This document shows, in pieces, positions 1 to 12,117 of a stretch of DNA of 64,000 nucleotides (its first letter is position 1; each line of letters starts with the position of its first letter). The DNA lies in assembly GCA_934047225.1 (NCBI GenBank), contig OW203985.1, forward strand, positions 11,053,501 to 11,117,500, written 5' to 3'. A model generated the notes under the pieces. That model was not told the origin of the DNA. It saw only the letters and a list, made by a program, of their open reading frames with translations, and ran no database searches. Position numbers and translations under genes: made by a program. The stretch comes from Ypsolopha sequella. Its lineage: Eukaryota > Arthropoda > Insecta > Lepidoptera > Ypsolophidae.

Positions 1-564
1 ATACAAAGAAGTGGCTCCCATAAGTTCGGATACGGAACCGTAGGTGGTAGTTTTCATCATTGCTGTCGAGTACAGGTCAGCGTTAATGTGTCTCCACGCT
101 CGTCACACGTATAAAGTTGCATTTCATCCCAATGCGCTTCCACATACTCGACTACCGCAAACATAATGTCATACGACGACTCAATGTTCTCATACATAGA
201 GAATGACAAAGAATGGAACCAACATAAACCATCTCCAGGTAAAGGGGACAACTAGGTGTGGACAATATTTCAGGCTACATTGCAATATTCATTTTTACGG
301 TAAGTTATTATTATTATTATCCACAATTAGATGCAACAGGCAGGTTTATATTTTTTTTGACCATGAAGTGAAAGGCAGGTTTGTCAGTCTAACTAAACCA
401 CAGAGTACATTATTATGTCTAAACCTGGTCTTTATTCAATGACTAACGAGTACAAAGACATTTCATTATACCTACATCATAGAGGATGCATATACAAATA
501 ATACAACATTAGCAGCTTTATTTTTCCTGTAAGCTTTACTGGATAAATAACCTTTTACCTTGAT
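1..564. other. Unassigned AT-rich DNA
   Basis: I see no recognisable gene or complete repeat here. The open frames are short (at most about 80 codons), overlap on both strands and have no recognisable domain. A short TTATTATTATTAT run near 306-320 is the only simple repeat. Confidence 0.5.
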
Positions 565-998
565 TTTTAGGGTTCCGTATCCTAAGATTCCGTGACCCTA
601 TTACTAAGCCTCCGCTGTCTATCCATCTATCACAAGGGTCTACAGCTTCAGCCGTTATAGGTGAATATAACGCGTAAATATTTTCACATAATATATGTTA
701 CTTTGTCCTCTATCACGGCAAATAATAATATGAAATGGAAATACAAGGGGGGTCCAATTATTCGACGTTATTTGTTTCAGCTCTATCTTTATAATACAAC
801 AATTTTGGGCAGAAAAATGTTACAGTTCCTTATTCAAAAGGTGCTGATTTGTTTGTCAGGCGCTACCATTTTAGCGCCTTGTTTTTTGTCACCTTTATGT
901 TGCTATGTCATCTTTATTGTTGGTATTTCGTACCCATATTGTGTGATGGTAGTACGGAACCCTTCGTGAGCGAGTCCGACTTGCACTTATCCGGTTTA
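565..998 (+). repeat. GGGTTCCGTACC-type lepidopteran repeat, near full length
   Basis: This stretch begins with TTTTTAGGGTTCCGTATCC and runs through an ACTAAGCCTCCGCTGTC block and a CAGCTTCAGCCGTTATAGG block. It ends with ACGGAACCCTTCGTGAGCGAG and a CACTTATCCGGTTT terminus. That order of blocks is one I know as a very abundant non-coding repeat in Lepidoptera; I do not assign it to a superfamily. Shorter or rearranged copies occur near 2,121, 2,525, 26,768, 27,828, 42,375, 43,958 and 49,838. The open frames inside it look like chance frames. Confidence 0.7.
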
Positions 999-2720
999 AT
1001 AGCGACTTATTTACCAAATGTTGATATTTCTCTTCTTAAATAGACTAAATGTGTTTTAGGGTTCCTTACCCAAACTTTGCGGGTTTAACTTTGCGGGTAC
1101 TACTTTGTTTTACTTTGTTTTACTTTGCGGGTACAAGGAAAATACTTCGGTCGTCACCTGCATCTCATCACTGCGCCTCGCCATACTTGCCAGTTTCCCG
1201 TAGACCACGAGACATGCAACTGTCTCGAAACGTCGGGTGTCCCCCTTTTCGTAAAAAGGTAAAAATTGATCGCGGTAGACCCGATTATATATATTATAAT
1301 CCTTACCCAAAGTACAGATTATTATAACAAAGCCTCTGTTTAGAATAAAATGTATATTTCGGAACGTATCCGACAATGGTCTATATATTTTGTCTATGGA
1401 CTTGGAGCTGTCAAAAAACGAGGGACGTGGACATTATAACAGATCGTGGCCGATTTTATAATATGTGGTTTATTAATGGATAAATGATAAGGGAAATCGA
1501 TGTGGACATCGTAAGAAACATTATTCAGTCAAGGGCTGACGATATTTTGGTGTGAAGACCATTTTGAGTGAATTTCCTGTGTGTGTGTGACATAACCTGT
1601 GTCCACGCGGCTTCCGACAAGTGGACTTGTCAATTATCATTTCTTCTGGGTTTGGATGCATCCAGGGGTAGGAGGGTCGTGTTTAGATTCATCGTGGAGG
1701 TGAGCAGCGTGTCACAGCACCGGAGCGCCTTGGAGTCATCGTGAAAGGATTTCGTGCGAGGACTACCTGATGAGGTCATCATCCAATTGTCTGGTAGGAC
1801 ATTTTGTATTACATTTTGTAGAATATAAGATATTTGTAGACTATGAATCTGGGACAGCTTATGGGCCCCTGTTCCAGCTACTAATATCGCCCTTTAGCAT
1901 ACAATTAGTGGTGTCTGAGCGTGGTTATGGAATCCTCGCACCAGTGACGCCGATGCCCGTCACTAGTCAGAAACATTATCACTTTCTAAGCTACAATTTG
2001 TGGTAGCAACGAGCGTCTTTTATCAAACAGCCTCTATCGTTAGAACGGTTAAACATACAAGTACCTACAAGTTGAAAATTTAGGCAGACTACTAAAGTAA
2101 AATAACAAATAATAAAAAATGAGGGTTCCTTCCTAAAAAGGTACCGAATTTTCTGTCAGGCGCTACCGTTTTATCCCGTTTTATCGCTTTGTTTTTTGTC
2201 GCCTTGATGGTGCTATGGCATAGATCTATGTTGTTGCAATTTACTTTTAGGGTTCCATACCCGTATTGTGTGGGGGTACGTAATCCTTTATGTGCGAGTC
2301 GGATTCGCACTTTACCGTTTTTTTAGTGACTTAATTACGAAATGTTGATATTCTCTTCTTAAATTGACTAATTGTGAATGTATCGAACATTATAAACCAC
2401 CCTTTTTAGGGTTCCTTACCCAAGGAACAGATTATTATAACAAAGGCTCTATCTTTAGAATGGTAATACATACAAGTACAAGTTTTAACTTTGGGCAGTC
2501 TGTAGTAAATACTTTAAAGTAAAATAATGAAAATTAGGGTTCCGTACTAAAAAGGTACCAAATTGTTTGTCAGGCGCTACCGTTTTATCGCTTTGTTTTT
2601 CGTCGCCTTAATGTTGCTATGGCATCTATATGGTTGTTATTTACTTTAAGGGTTCCATACCCGTATTGTGTAGGGGTACGGAACCCTTTATGCGCGAGTT
2701 CGATTCGCACTTAACCGGTT
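838..2720 (+). repeat. Partly tandem duplication of the repeat's 3' half, interrupted by an insertion
   Basis: The block GTCAGGCGCTACC recurs at about 855, 2,155 and 2,569. The last two are about 414 bp apart and are followed by the same order of sub-blocks: GGGTTCCATACCCGTATTG, then GCGAGT.CGATTCGCACTT, then ACCGGTTTTTT. A linking block (ATTATAACAAAG.CTCT) recurs near 1,319 and 2,434, with a worn version near 2,022. The simplest reading is a tandem array of about 0.4-kb units whose first unit was split by DNA now lying at about 1,080-2,020. Confidence 0.55.
1080..2020. other. Inserted or unassigned segment inside the tandem array
   Basis: This segment interrupts the tandem array. It holds a GAGACA/TGTCTC hairpin directly followed by GAAACGTCGG (1,211-1,242), which resembles the hairpin-GAAA part of the motif described at 15.2 kb but lacks a clear CTGANGA. 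Near 1,943-1,970 it carries a CACCAGTGACGC block followed by TGCCCGTCAC, which is shared with the GC-rich repeat at 17.5-17.8 kb. I recognise no protein. Confidence 0.4.
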
Positions 2721-2729
2721 TTTTTTTCG

Positions 2730-3880
2730 CACTTTAACGGTTTTACTTTTTATTTTTACTACTTGCTCTATTTTCGGAAATAAAGGTATACATTTTTTTA
2801 CACTTTTACCATCTAGCGTCACTAGGTAGAATTTTTCGTGGTAGATGTCTTTAATGCAAAGCAGCATACCACCAAAGTCATCTAGTGTCATACAAATTTA
2901 TAGATGCAGCTGGAAACATACATTTTGTATAGACTTTGTATGGAAATATTAAATTACCAACCGCAAATAACATTTTTATATTTTTTTGTTGCAATGTATA
3001 CTTAACACTAACCGCATGCAAAATTTCAAGTTTGTAGGCCTGCTAGAACACCTTTAGACTTTTGATGATGTGTCAGTCAGTCAGTGACAAAATAAGGGAA
3101 CTTTGACTTCAGATATTTCGTAATCAAATATAGGTACAAACTTGTAATTTTGGGTCAGAAGTAGGATCAGTAAGTACTCTTGGTTACTGAAATTTCAGAC
3201 TTCTAGCTTTATCCATAACGAAGATACAGGGGGGTTGAAAGTGCCGTGAGTTGCTTCGAGAAAAGGATGGTACGGCCGTTCCGCGAGACTCGGCGGGGGC
3301 ACTGCCGTGCCCCCAGATACCAATTCTTATATAAAATATCTATGATTATAATGATTTATTGCGAAATCTATGCCTTTGGAATGCACTACAAGATAGAAAA
3401 AAATATTTTTTCTCACAGATTTCAATATCTTATCTTGCACTCTAAAATTAGAGTACTATGTAATGTATAATATGTAAAGATGTAATGTAAAGACACAGTT
3501 TTTTGTTCACAGACTACTGCTCTAAATTGCTGACGTCACTTTTTGCGGGCTTCAGCCACTCTAAATACTCTGAGCTAAATTATATACAAAAGTTAATAGT
3601 TTCTGCTGTTCACTTGCTCAGAAATCCGAAATTAATATAAGCAATCCACCGACAACTTTCCGGTTGGATTCTACCGAGCAGAACATTCCCGCAAAACCCG
3701 AAGGTTTGTTCCAAACTTTCCCGAATTATTTTCCAACAAACTAATATAAATGCTGTTTACTAGTGCTTTACTGACGGTCAGCCGGAGCTTTCCTTGGCTA
3801 GAAGACAAATTTAAGTGAGATAAGTTTCATAACAAAGCATTTTCTCAAGCAGTTTACTCGTACATCTCAATACGTTAATA
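2730..3880. other. Unassigned AT-rich DNA
   Basis: I see no gene, repeat end or terminal structure that I recognise in this stretch. Open frames are under 75 codons and look random. Confidence 0.5.
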
Positions 3881-3885
3881 GTAGT

Positions 3886-3962
3886 TTATGCTACAAGGGC
3901 GAAAAGGAATAAATTACGAGGACGATTTGAAACACTAGCGTAGCGAGCGGGGATTACATTAT
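3886..3962 (+). repeat. Fragment of the GCTACAAGGGCG palindromic repeat
   Basis: It carries TTTATGCTACAAGGGCG, GGAATAAATTACGAGGACGA and the AGCGTAGCGAGCG centre. This is the left half of a palindromic repeat seen more completely at 10,380-10,510, 41,400-41,535 and 46,095-46,215. The right half is missing here. Confidence 0.7.
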
Positions 3963-4178
3963 TTTAGTTCGTTGGCTATCAGGATATTGTGAATATTGCC
4001 TCGTTTTTACGCAAAGTTTAGTAAGTTGTATAATCTATATCTACTAGAAATAAAAAAAGAGAGAAATACAGACGTCGTACATGTAAAATAAACAGAGTTT
4101 ATACACTTTTCTATAAATAAACAGTTACCGTTTCATGGAAAACAGTTTTTACTTGAAACCATTTCACAAATTCGCCGC

Positions 4179-4912
4179 TTTTTAGGATTCCGTAGTTAAC
4201 AACAAGGAACCCTTATAGTTTCGCCATGTCCGTCTGTCTGTCTGTCTGTCCGCGGCTTAGCTTAGAGACTATTAGTACTAGAAAGCTGTAATTTGGTATG
4301 GGTATATTTATTTATCACGCCGATAAAGTGGTACAGTAAAATTTTGAAAATCTTTCTTTTTTTTAGGGTACCTCCCCTACACGTAAAGTGGGGATGATTT
4401 TTTTTTATCATCTATCTTCTAGTGTGGGGTGTCGTTGGATAGGTAATTTAAAAATATTGTGGGTGTAAGAAGATCATTTTTCGATCCAAGGTTCCGTTTG
4501 CGAAATATTAAACTTAAAAATGTTAATTTTCGTTAGAGTCAAGTGTCCCCCCCCCCTGCTGGCGAAACGGTTGTATTTGGAGACGTGAAAAAAATTACGG
4601 CAGTAGTATACATAACGAAATCAAAAGGAAAACCATCACAGCTAAGTAGGCTTTACAAGTTTAACGAGTACAGATCGCGCCAAACTTTTAGTCCCCTCTA
4701 AACACGGGGCGATTCGCATCAACAGGAACAAAATGTATGGGCCGTTCTTGGGAAGTGCAACTTCCGAGCGGACTAGATGTTTGGCGCGATCTGTACTCGT
4801 AAACTTGTAAAGCCTACTTAGCTGTGATAGTTTTCCTTTTAATTTTATTATAGATAATGGTACGGAACCCTTCGTGCGCGAGTCCGACTTGTACTTGGCC
4901 GGTTTTTTTTTA
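4179..4912 (+). repeat. Long lepidopteran repeat (TTTTAGG-TTCCGTAGTTAAC … GGCCGGTTTT) with nested foldback
   Basis: It starts with TTTTTAGGATTCCGTAGTT. It then has AAGGAACCCTTATAGTTTCG, a run of GTCTGTCTGTCTGTC, GGGTACCTCCCCTAC and a long C run (about 4,548-4,557). It ends with ACGGAACCCTTCGTGCGCGA and CTTGGCCGGTTTT. The same blocks occur in reverse at 6,553-7,061. The palindrome at 4,623-4,840 lies inside it. It is non-coding and of a type I know as common in Lepidoptera. Confidence 0.7.
4623..4840. mobile_element. 218-bp foldback, MITE-like
   Basis: The arms are near-perfect inverted repeats about 60 bp long, running from AAAAGGAAAACCATCACAGC through GATCGCGCCAAAC on the left and mirrored on the right up to 4,840. 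The loop of about 95 bp contains CTAAACACGGGGCG. One arm of the same sequence recurs at about 6,713-6,757. No clear target duplication could be fixed because the ends are A/T runs. Confidence 0.7.
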
Positions 4913-4919
4913 TATCTCG

Positions 4920-5980
4920 TCATCTTGCGCCTCTTGAAGAGATGGTCGAAGTGCGATGTGGGGGGAAGGAAATTATATCCAAAGATGTGTGCAAAGTTTT
5001 ATTGAGATCAAGGCCATCAGGACGTCACAAACACCTAAAGCATTTATATGGCAACTGAGCGGAATGGCCCACCTTAATAGCTATTATTAACAAATAAACC
5101 TTTCAAACAAAGATTTCATTATAAATGTGAAGGAAAACAATAGGACGTATAATTTACTAGGCATTACCTTTCTAATATTTGATACACAAATAATTGCTCC
5201 CTTACAATTCATAATAGGTATTACATACTTGTATTTATGAAACATAAGTAGTTTTTGTGTAGTAAAGTTTAGGGATCCAAAGGGTTTGGGACAATAGACA
5301 GCTCACATTTCAACCGTGCTGTTGTAAACGGGCCTCAATAACTTTTAGTATTAGTTTTGCAGATTTTGTTGAAATTAATTGGGGATAGATATTTATTTAT
5401 ATGTGGGTAGTTTAAACTTATATTTTAAATGTATTATGTACCTCAAACCAATATTACTAATGACAATTTACTATTGACCTCAAACCAAATTTATAAAATA
5501 AGTTACTTAATTATTCATTGTTAGATTAAATTTTAATAAAATGAATACTATTTTTATTCAGCGAAAATCATTCTGAAAACTTTCATCTTCGATAAAACTT
5601 GAAAACTTGAAGTGGGTGTTGTTTATCCCGTTTCGCGCAGTTCAATTTATGTCTAGCTTGCTTTCACACTGCTATGTTATCTGGGCCAGGTGTAAAGCTT
5701 GCTTCTGCAGGTTGTAAGTTGAAAGTACTTAACATCTTTAGAACATGTAAGAGTATATCTGTCACAGCCGAATTGTAAAATACTGCGTAATACATAAATC
5801 CGCTTTTTTCTATTACAGCTGATTGACGTTCAGCCCAAATGTATTACGGCTAAATAAACTTACGCCGCATTGTGATAGCCCATCTCGTACTACAATAATA
5901 CAATGCAGTGGGTCAACGTTCAGCAGTTTTGTAAAATAGCGTCAAACGTTTAAACGTTGGATTTTAAATTTTGATGATAA
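4920..5980. other. Unassigned AT-rich DNA
   Basis: Nothing recognisable: no long frame, no clear inverted repeat and no known repeat end. Confidence 0.5.
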
Positions 5981-5984
5981 CTAC

Positions 5985-6120
5985 AAGAGTCGCCTCACTC
6001 TGCTCCGATTCGCTCGACTCCTTATTTTATCTTACATGTAAACCTAACACACACCTCGTATCTTCGCTCTTCGTCGCACGTATTTTTGACTTTTGGATGA
6101 CAACTTTTTACATTATATCT
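5985..6120 (+). repeat. CTCCGATTCGCTCG-type repeat, copy 1
   Basis: A cluster of CGCTC motifs (CTCACTCTGCTCCGATTCGC) is followed by TACATGTAAACCTAACACAC, TCGTCGCA and TTTTTGACTT. The same order of blocks appears at about 7,785-7,905 with CGGCTCCACTTCGCTCGGCT and ATATGTAAACGTAACACGC. It is a diverged dispersed repeat pair in the same orientation. Confidence 0.55.
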
Positions 6121-6552
6121 AAACGTGGGTAGTTGTATTGTCGAACATAACGCAATGACAATCTATCTGAACCTAATTTAGCTTTTTTATATAACTGAGC
6201 TATTTTGTAAAACAGGTGATACTACAATGCGACTTCGACATATATAACTGAGAGGATAATAAAATGTCAATTGTAAACTGAATAGTCATTCCCACATTCT
6301 ACCGAAGATTTTTTGTTTCAACATGAAACGTTAAGAGCTATATGCCGTGTTCAAGCAAAAACTTATTTTAATACATGTAATTTTCACGTTGATCCCACTG
6401 TTGGGCAAAGATACAAAGTTAAAAAAAAACTTAAAGACGTGTAAAAATTTGAATTTCTCTATTATAAAACACAATATTGATTATAGATTCCAACAAATGG
6501 TAATTAAAGTTCAAAATACTTAGGTTTTCACTAGTAGTTATTTTAATAAATA

Positions 6553-7061
6553 AAGACCGGCGAAGTGCGTGTCGGGCCACGCGCAGTGTAAAGTTCAGAA
6601 GGTTTATAAACTTAAATTTACTACCTGTTTTACACAACTAACAACTTCATCCAAGTAATTTTCAATGGAATTTATATGAAATTTTCATTTTAGGTTGGTC
6701 GACTATTAGTCGTTAACTTGTAAAGCCCACTTAGCTGTGATAGTTTTCCTTTTAGGTTCGGTTTATAATCTACTGACGTGAATTGTTTCACATATCTTAA
6801 AACTACTTTTTAGCTGGCAGGGGGGACACTTGACTCTAGCAAAAATTTGCAATCCTTATCGAAAATTGGTTTTCAGATATCTGTAATGTTTTTGAAATAC
6901 CTTTAACCAACGACAACCCACACCGTGGGATAGACGAGAAGTAAATTCATCCCCATTAAATTTAATGTTTATTGGGGATGAATTTATTTAACAAACAGAC
7001 AGACAGACATGTTGTTGACGTGGACATGTTGAAACTATAAGAGCTCCTTGTTGACTAGTTC
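6553..7061 (-). repeat. Reverse copy of the 4.2-kb long repeat
   Basis: On this strand it starts with ACCGGCGAAGTGCGTGTCGG. It then carries the AACTTGTAAAGCCCACTTAG block, GCAGGGGGGACACTTGACTC, an ACAGACAGACAGACA run and AACTATAAGAGCTCCTTGTT. It is the inverted counterpart of 4,179-4,912 and lacks the complete inner foldback. Confidence 0.65.
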
Positions 7062-7780
7062 AAAATACCTTTAACCTTCGATGTCCGGTTTATCATGGAT
7101 CCGGACAATAAACACATTTTGTCACATATTAATAATCACGACTTCTCAGATATGAATTTGCCAATAGTGTTTTAAAAGGTATTCAAAGTAATAAATAGGA
7201 TAGCCTTATTCCACAAACAAACATATGAAGCAACTAAACAAAGTTTTACTAACATTATAATATATTTCAATTTATACTAATCATCCAAAAACTGGTTTTT
7301 AGACCCTCTCCCGATTCAAGATAAAAACAAACAACGAAATAAAATCGCAACAAAAATAAAACTTGAAATATTAAACAAACAAAACTCAACTGAAATGACC
7401 CAGATAGACGGCCCGCCGAGAGCTCAAGGGTGTGCTATGAGAAGTACAATTGCCCATTCATAAAGTTTCCGGGATAAACTGCTGGTAGGATGGAGCTCGA
7501 GTCAACAACTCTCTGGGGAGGTGCTGATGACTCGCCATCCAAGAGTTACCAAGTTTTGTAACATACTCCGTGATAACGAACCGCACGAGTAACTTAAGAT
7601 GTTAGAACAGTTGTTATATGCGGTACCTACCTTAATAGTTATGATAATTTTAAAACTTTAGCATTCTATTATGTCGTGTTGAATTTTGGTAACATGAAAA
7701 AAATAAAGCTGTCGTTGCCACGTCGTAGAATTGGGCATATCATGATCTGCCCAGGTATTTCATATTTCTGTAAAAATTAG
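7062..7780. other. Unassigned DNA
   Basis: Mostly AT-rich, with a slightly more GC-rich patch at 7,400-7,560. I recognise no gene or repeat. Confidence 0.45.
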
Positions 7781-7784
7781 GAGG

Positions 7785-7905
7785 GTCACCCCGCTCGGCT
7801 CCACTTCGCTCGGCTCCCCAAATATGTAAACGTAACACGCTTCTCCTCGCTCCAATTCGCTCCTCTCGTCATCGCATCTATTTTTTGACTTCTGATGAAA
7901 AATTT
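7785..7905 (+). repeat. CTCCGATTCGCTCG-type repeat, copy 2
   Basis: Partner of 5,985-6,120, with CCGCTCGGCTCCACTTCGCT and TAACACGCTTCTCCTCGCT blocks. On either side are related short sequences (CCACGTCGTAGAATTGGGCA at 7,719 and CTGCCCACGACGTAG at 7,926) that are partly inverted to each other. They may be the worn ends of one foldback element of roughly 220 bp. Confidence 0.5.
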
Positions 7906-7949
7906 TCGATTAAGTATTTTACGATCTGCCCACGACGTAGTTATTGTCA

Positions 7950-9945
7950 CGGCCTAGGTATACTCCCATGGAAGTTTCAGAAGTGTTTACGAATATGGAC
8001 TACTACTTGAACCATCAACACTCGCACACTTTTCACCGACGATTTTAGTGTCTCAACTTAGTAGGCATGTCAGTTTACCTCACAATATTTTCCTCCACCC
8101 ACCTTTATTATCATCATTCTTAAAATTGTATCAAAAATTTACCTAAATCAATATACCTCAATCAATATAATTATTTCTTTAGGATTATTTTTGTATTAAT
8201 TATTGTCTTTCACATGCATTATTACTTAAAATTAAAATTTTACTTTAAATAGTCATATTTAATCTTATAAAAATATACCAAAAGTAAAGAATTTTTTGCA
8301 TTATGAAAGAGATAAGATAAAACTTAACAATTAAAATCGAACGCTAACAACAGTTTTTATTTCACCAAAAATCAACATTTACTTTTCAACGTTCTGTGTT
8401 TTACTGAATTTATAACTTTTGGTGTCGCCCTATTTACGTTATCGAGTGAATTATTGTATCGTTTCGATTCCGGACCAAAAAGATTTGACATCGGAAAGGC
8501 GGAGCGAGGCTTCGATTTGTCAACATCATTCCGATTACCTATCTGTCGTGAATAAATTGGTTGTGCCATAAAGCTGGGGCTTAGAATGGTACATTGTATC
8601 AATTCTAATACGGAAAAAGTATTTTGTTGAACATGAAGTTGGTAAAAATACAGGAAACCCGTTTGTTTGATTGAAGTCTCTCGTTTCTCTCTGAACTTCC
8701 ATAAAAATAAAAAAACTGTTTAGGCCAGCAAAGAATAAAAGGTCAACAATTGCTTCTTCTCGTAGCTTACTTCTCACGGGTCATTCCTGCAAAATTGCAT
8801 TGTACTTGAACTAAGCGTCGAATTTGCAGATTATGAAACTGCATTTATGTAACCCTTACATATATGTACAAGTATACCAAACAGACTTCTTTAATTTTTT
8901 TCGTGACTGTAAAGTAATATTACATGAAATATACCGAAAACAAAATCCCCAACGCACATGAAACATGATGGGACGACGCAAAAACCCTAAATATTCAGTT
9001 ACATTATCATGCCGACAGGAAACAGCGTTTTTTCATAAACAACCACATCACAAAGCAACAGCTAACCAAAACAAATGGGCTGCGATTTGAAGCCCTCAAA
9101 GCAGGCACCTCTCCGCGTCCAATATTTATCGCATTCGGATCGCATCGCGTCCAAAAGGGATCCTGAAACACAATCCTCCGAAGCCCGAGGGCCGTACGTG
9201 GCCTAAATGTTTCAGCAGTGAATTTACATGACTAGACACATAAACATGATACGTCGACGAATACGGAGGCCTCGTGATGAATATTTATTTGTCCAGAACT
9301 TCGGCTAGTGTTCAGAAAATCTGATACTGTGGGGAGTAAGTTTCGTGAATAGTCGATCTAAAACGGAGTAAACATGTACGGGCTACGTTATCGTGACGTC
9401 ATCTTACGATAAAACTCCCCTCAACCTATTAGGGATATTAGTTTGCGTATCTCTAACATGAAGTATTACAGAATGTGACGACAAAGTGTTTTGATCGCTG
9501 AGATTGCCACCATTTGTGTTTTCCTACTCTTTCCCTATCTATTATGGTTAACGTAAGTTTTTAGTACCGTTTAGTGAAAAGAACAAACCATGAAATACAA
9601 TAAACAAAACACCAAGCAGCCTCAAAATAAATTGAATCGAACATTTCAATCCCCGCAAACGTTGCATGTAAGTTTCTCAACCCATTCTGATTTTCAACAA
9701 TCTCATCAAACCAACATCGATGGCTCTAAGGGAGCTGATTGAATTGAAAAACGAAGGTGGGGGACCGCTACCTACCTCTATATTTCTTCTCTTTCCCCAA
9801 ATTCGACTTCAAGCTAAATGTACTTTAATCTAATTGAACTCACGACTTAGATAAATTGCAAAGGCGACGTCAACCCATTTGGAGATATTTCTTGTAAAAA
9901 CATGCTTGAAAAATCTGTAGGTGAAAAAAAAGATTTATGAACACT
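7950..9945. other. Unassigned DNA
   Basis: No recognisable coding sequence; the open frames on the minus strand near 8.4-8.8 kb are 76-80 codons and show no domain. The segment 9,060-9,260 is more GC-rich than its surroundings and matches no repeat I know, so it could be unique host DNA. Confidence 0.45.
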
Positions 9946-9947
9946 TG

Positions 9948-10148
9948 TCTATCCGTACCCATATTATAAATGCGAAAATGTGTATGTTGGTTTGTTAGTT
10001 TGTCCTTTTTTCACGCAGCAACCAAGCAACGAATCGCCATAGATCTTGCATAGAGATAGTTTATGGGCCGGAGAGTGACATAGGCTACTTTTTATCCCGG
10101 AAAAATGCAAACGAAATCAGCATGGGCGAAGCCACGGATAAAAGCTAG
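9948..10148 (+). mobile_element. Helitron-like non-autonomous element ending in CTAG
   Basis: It begins with TCTATCCGTACCCATATTAT and contains AATGCGAAAATGTGTATGTT, CATAGAGATAGTTTATGGGC and a GACATAGGCTACTTTTTATC block. It ends with GGGCGAAGCCACGGATAAAAG followed by CTAG|T. A TC start and a CTRR end before T are Helitron hallmarks, and this block order is a common non-coding Helitron-type repeat in Lepidoptera. The 5' flanking base is G rather than the expected A, so the 5' end is less certain. There is no coding capacity. Confidence 0.65.
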
Positions 10149-10377
10149 TATTTTATATTTTATTTAACGACTTCATTAGGTTTCATGCGAACCAGTGTAC
10201 AAGTTTATACCGGTATGATGCTCTAAGCCGGTGGATATAAAACAAAATTTGACAGCAGTTGTTTTGAAAATAATTTTTTAAAAGGAGTTTTTACTACAAT
10301 AAGTGAGCAGTCCCAATGAAGTGTCAATAAAAATATTTTGACGGTGTACTATTCCATACAATTTATTCGTAAGCACA

Positions 10378-10800
10378 ATAGTATTTTATGCTACAAGGGC
10401 GCAAAGGAATAAATTTCGAGGACGATTTAAAACACGAGCGTAGCGAGTGTTTTAAACGTAAGCGAGTAATTTATTGCTTTTACGCCCGTGTATCATACTA
10501 CGTTTTTCAATGCATAGTGTGAGGAAATTAAAACAAATATAATCTTGTGAACTTTGGCTCGAATTTGGCTCAAAAGGACTGTATCCAGAGCCGTTAAACA
10601 GTGGAAAAAAAAGTATAACATCTATGGCATACAGGAAAGTCTTCAGGTTAGCCAACCATTGTAAATAAAAAAAATAATAATAATAAAGCCCTAGGGTAAA
10701 ATAATCGACTTTTTGTTCGGTTTTGATGCATAAAAAGTGGGCCGTTACGAGCACATGCATTGATAACAATATTTATTGGTATACAGCTAGGCTTTCATCC
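10378..10800 (+). repeat. GCTACAAGGGCG repeat, long copy
   Basis: The first 130 bp are an imperfect palindrome (ATGCTACAAGGGCGCAAAGG … TTTTACGCCCGTGTATCAT) centred on CACGAGCGTAGCGAGTG. It continues through CTACGTTTTTCAATGCATAG, TGTATCCAGAGCCGTTAAAC, GTTAGCCAACCATTGTAAAT, AAAGCCCTAGGG and a CGGTTTTGATGCATAAAAAG block, then GAGCACATGCATTG. The whole unit recurs inverted at 41,128-41,535. It is non-coding as far as I can see. Confidence 0.75.
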
Positions 10801-12110
10801 CGTTTAAATGTTTAATATTAAAAATAAAAACAGCAACTATGTACGTTAAAGTATCAAGTAGATATTAAAACCACTACAAGTACCTAAAAGATTCCCTTAA
10901 CCCATAAAAAAGCCTACTAAATGCCAGCAATCATAACAATAAAATCCCTGATCCTGAAATCGATAGTTTTGCCAAGCGTCTGAAGCGATGGCTGTTTTCT
11001 CATAAGAAATGCATGGTCTTCAGCTTTATTTATTTACATGGGGTTAGCTCGATAAATCTGGGCTTGCTATCGCATAGGGGACTTTTATTGAACTTTATAT
11101 TACAGTACACACACCCTTTCGATCGATGAACTTCGATGGAATTACTGAAAAGGGGCGTTTGATGAGATGTTTTTTTTATGTTTGTTCTATTGGGATCAAG
11201 ATGCAAACTATCACTTGGACAGGTAGTGTGAATAATATAACTTAACTTGGCGTAGCAGCATTAGTGCTACGAGAATATCGTAACACGTAACAATAACGAA
11301 GTAATAGCATTGCTTCAAATATTATGCGCGCGTAGCAAAGGAAGTGCTACGAAAAAGTCGTAGCAGTAAACAAGAGCCAGATTTATCGTAGAGCCACAGA
11401 TTATATAATATAGAGCTGAGCAGAAAAAGTATTACAAGTAAGATAATGTAGGTATATAAAGTAGTCGCATATAAAGCAAGTAAAAAATACAAAAAATGAT
11501 CGTGACCGCAGTAGCAGGCCATAATTAATTAGAACATCTATTTGTCATAGGTTAAATGAAAGTTATCCTTCAAAATCATGCCATGTTCTATCCATGTTAT
11601 ATTGTCGGTGGTTCTTTCTAAACTATGAATACAAAAATTAGCTGGCATTGCTAGAAATTTTCAACGAAACGTTTCCCGAAAAGTGTGTTATCAGAATATT
11701 GTTAGAATTAACACTATGAATCACACTTGTTCATAGAAAACAGTAATTTGAGTAACTAACGACCGTTCTAATATAAGCTCTCCTATCAAAGGAGCTGGTA
11801 TGATTTGATTTACGTACTCCTATTAGTCATTAAATATCAAGACTTTAAACAGGCGTATAGCATAACTTTAAACAAGTCAATGCATTGTCGAGGTAACATA
11901 AGGTCCCATAGAAGTTACATAATAAGAAAACTGAATTTATTACCGTGCAATTTATTCAAGTTTTTTACCCATTAAGTTAAATGTTGACATTGCAATTACG
12001 GTGGCTTTTGGAAGGCAACTAAGGGCTATTTGTCATAAACTACAAGCTGATACCATTGCATTTCCGGTCCAAAGCCCATTGTTAGGCCGTAGTTGATACA
12101 CCTATGATAA
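10801..12110. other. Unassigned DNA with a CGTAGCA-rich patch
   Basis: Mostly AT-rich. At 11,250-11,375 there are repeated CGTAGCA / TGCTACG motifs (for example GCGTAGCAGCATTAGTGCTA and GTGCTACGAAAAAGTCGTAG) that can pair with one another. Similar motifs lie near 40,280 and 41,010-41,055. Nothing coding is recognisable. Confidence 0.45.
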
Positions 12111-12117
12111 AAAGCTT

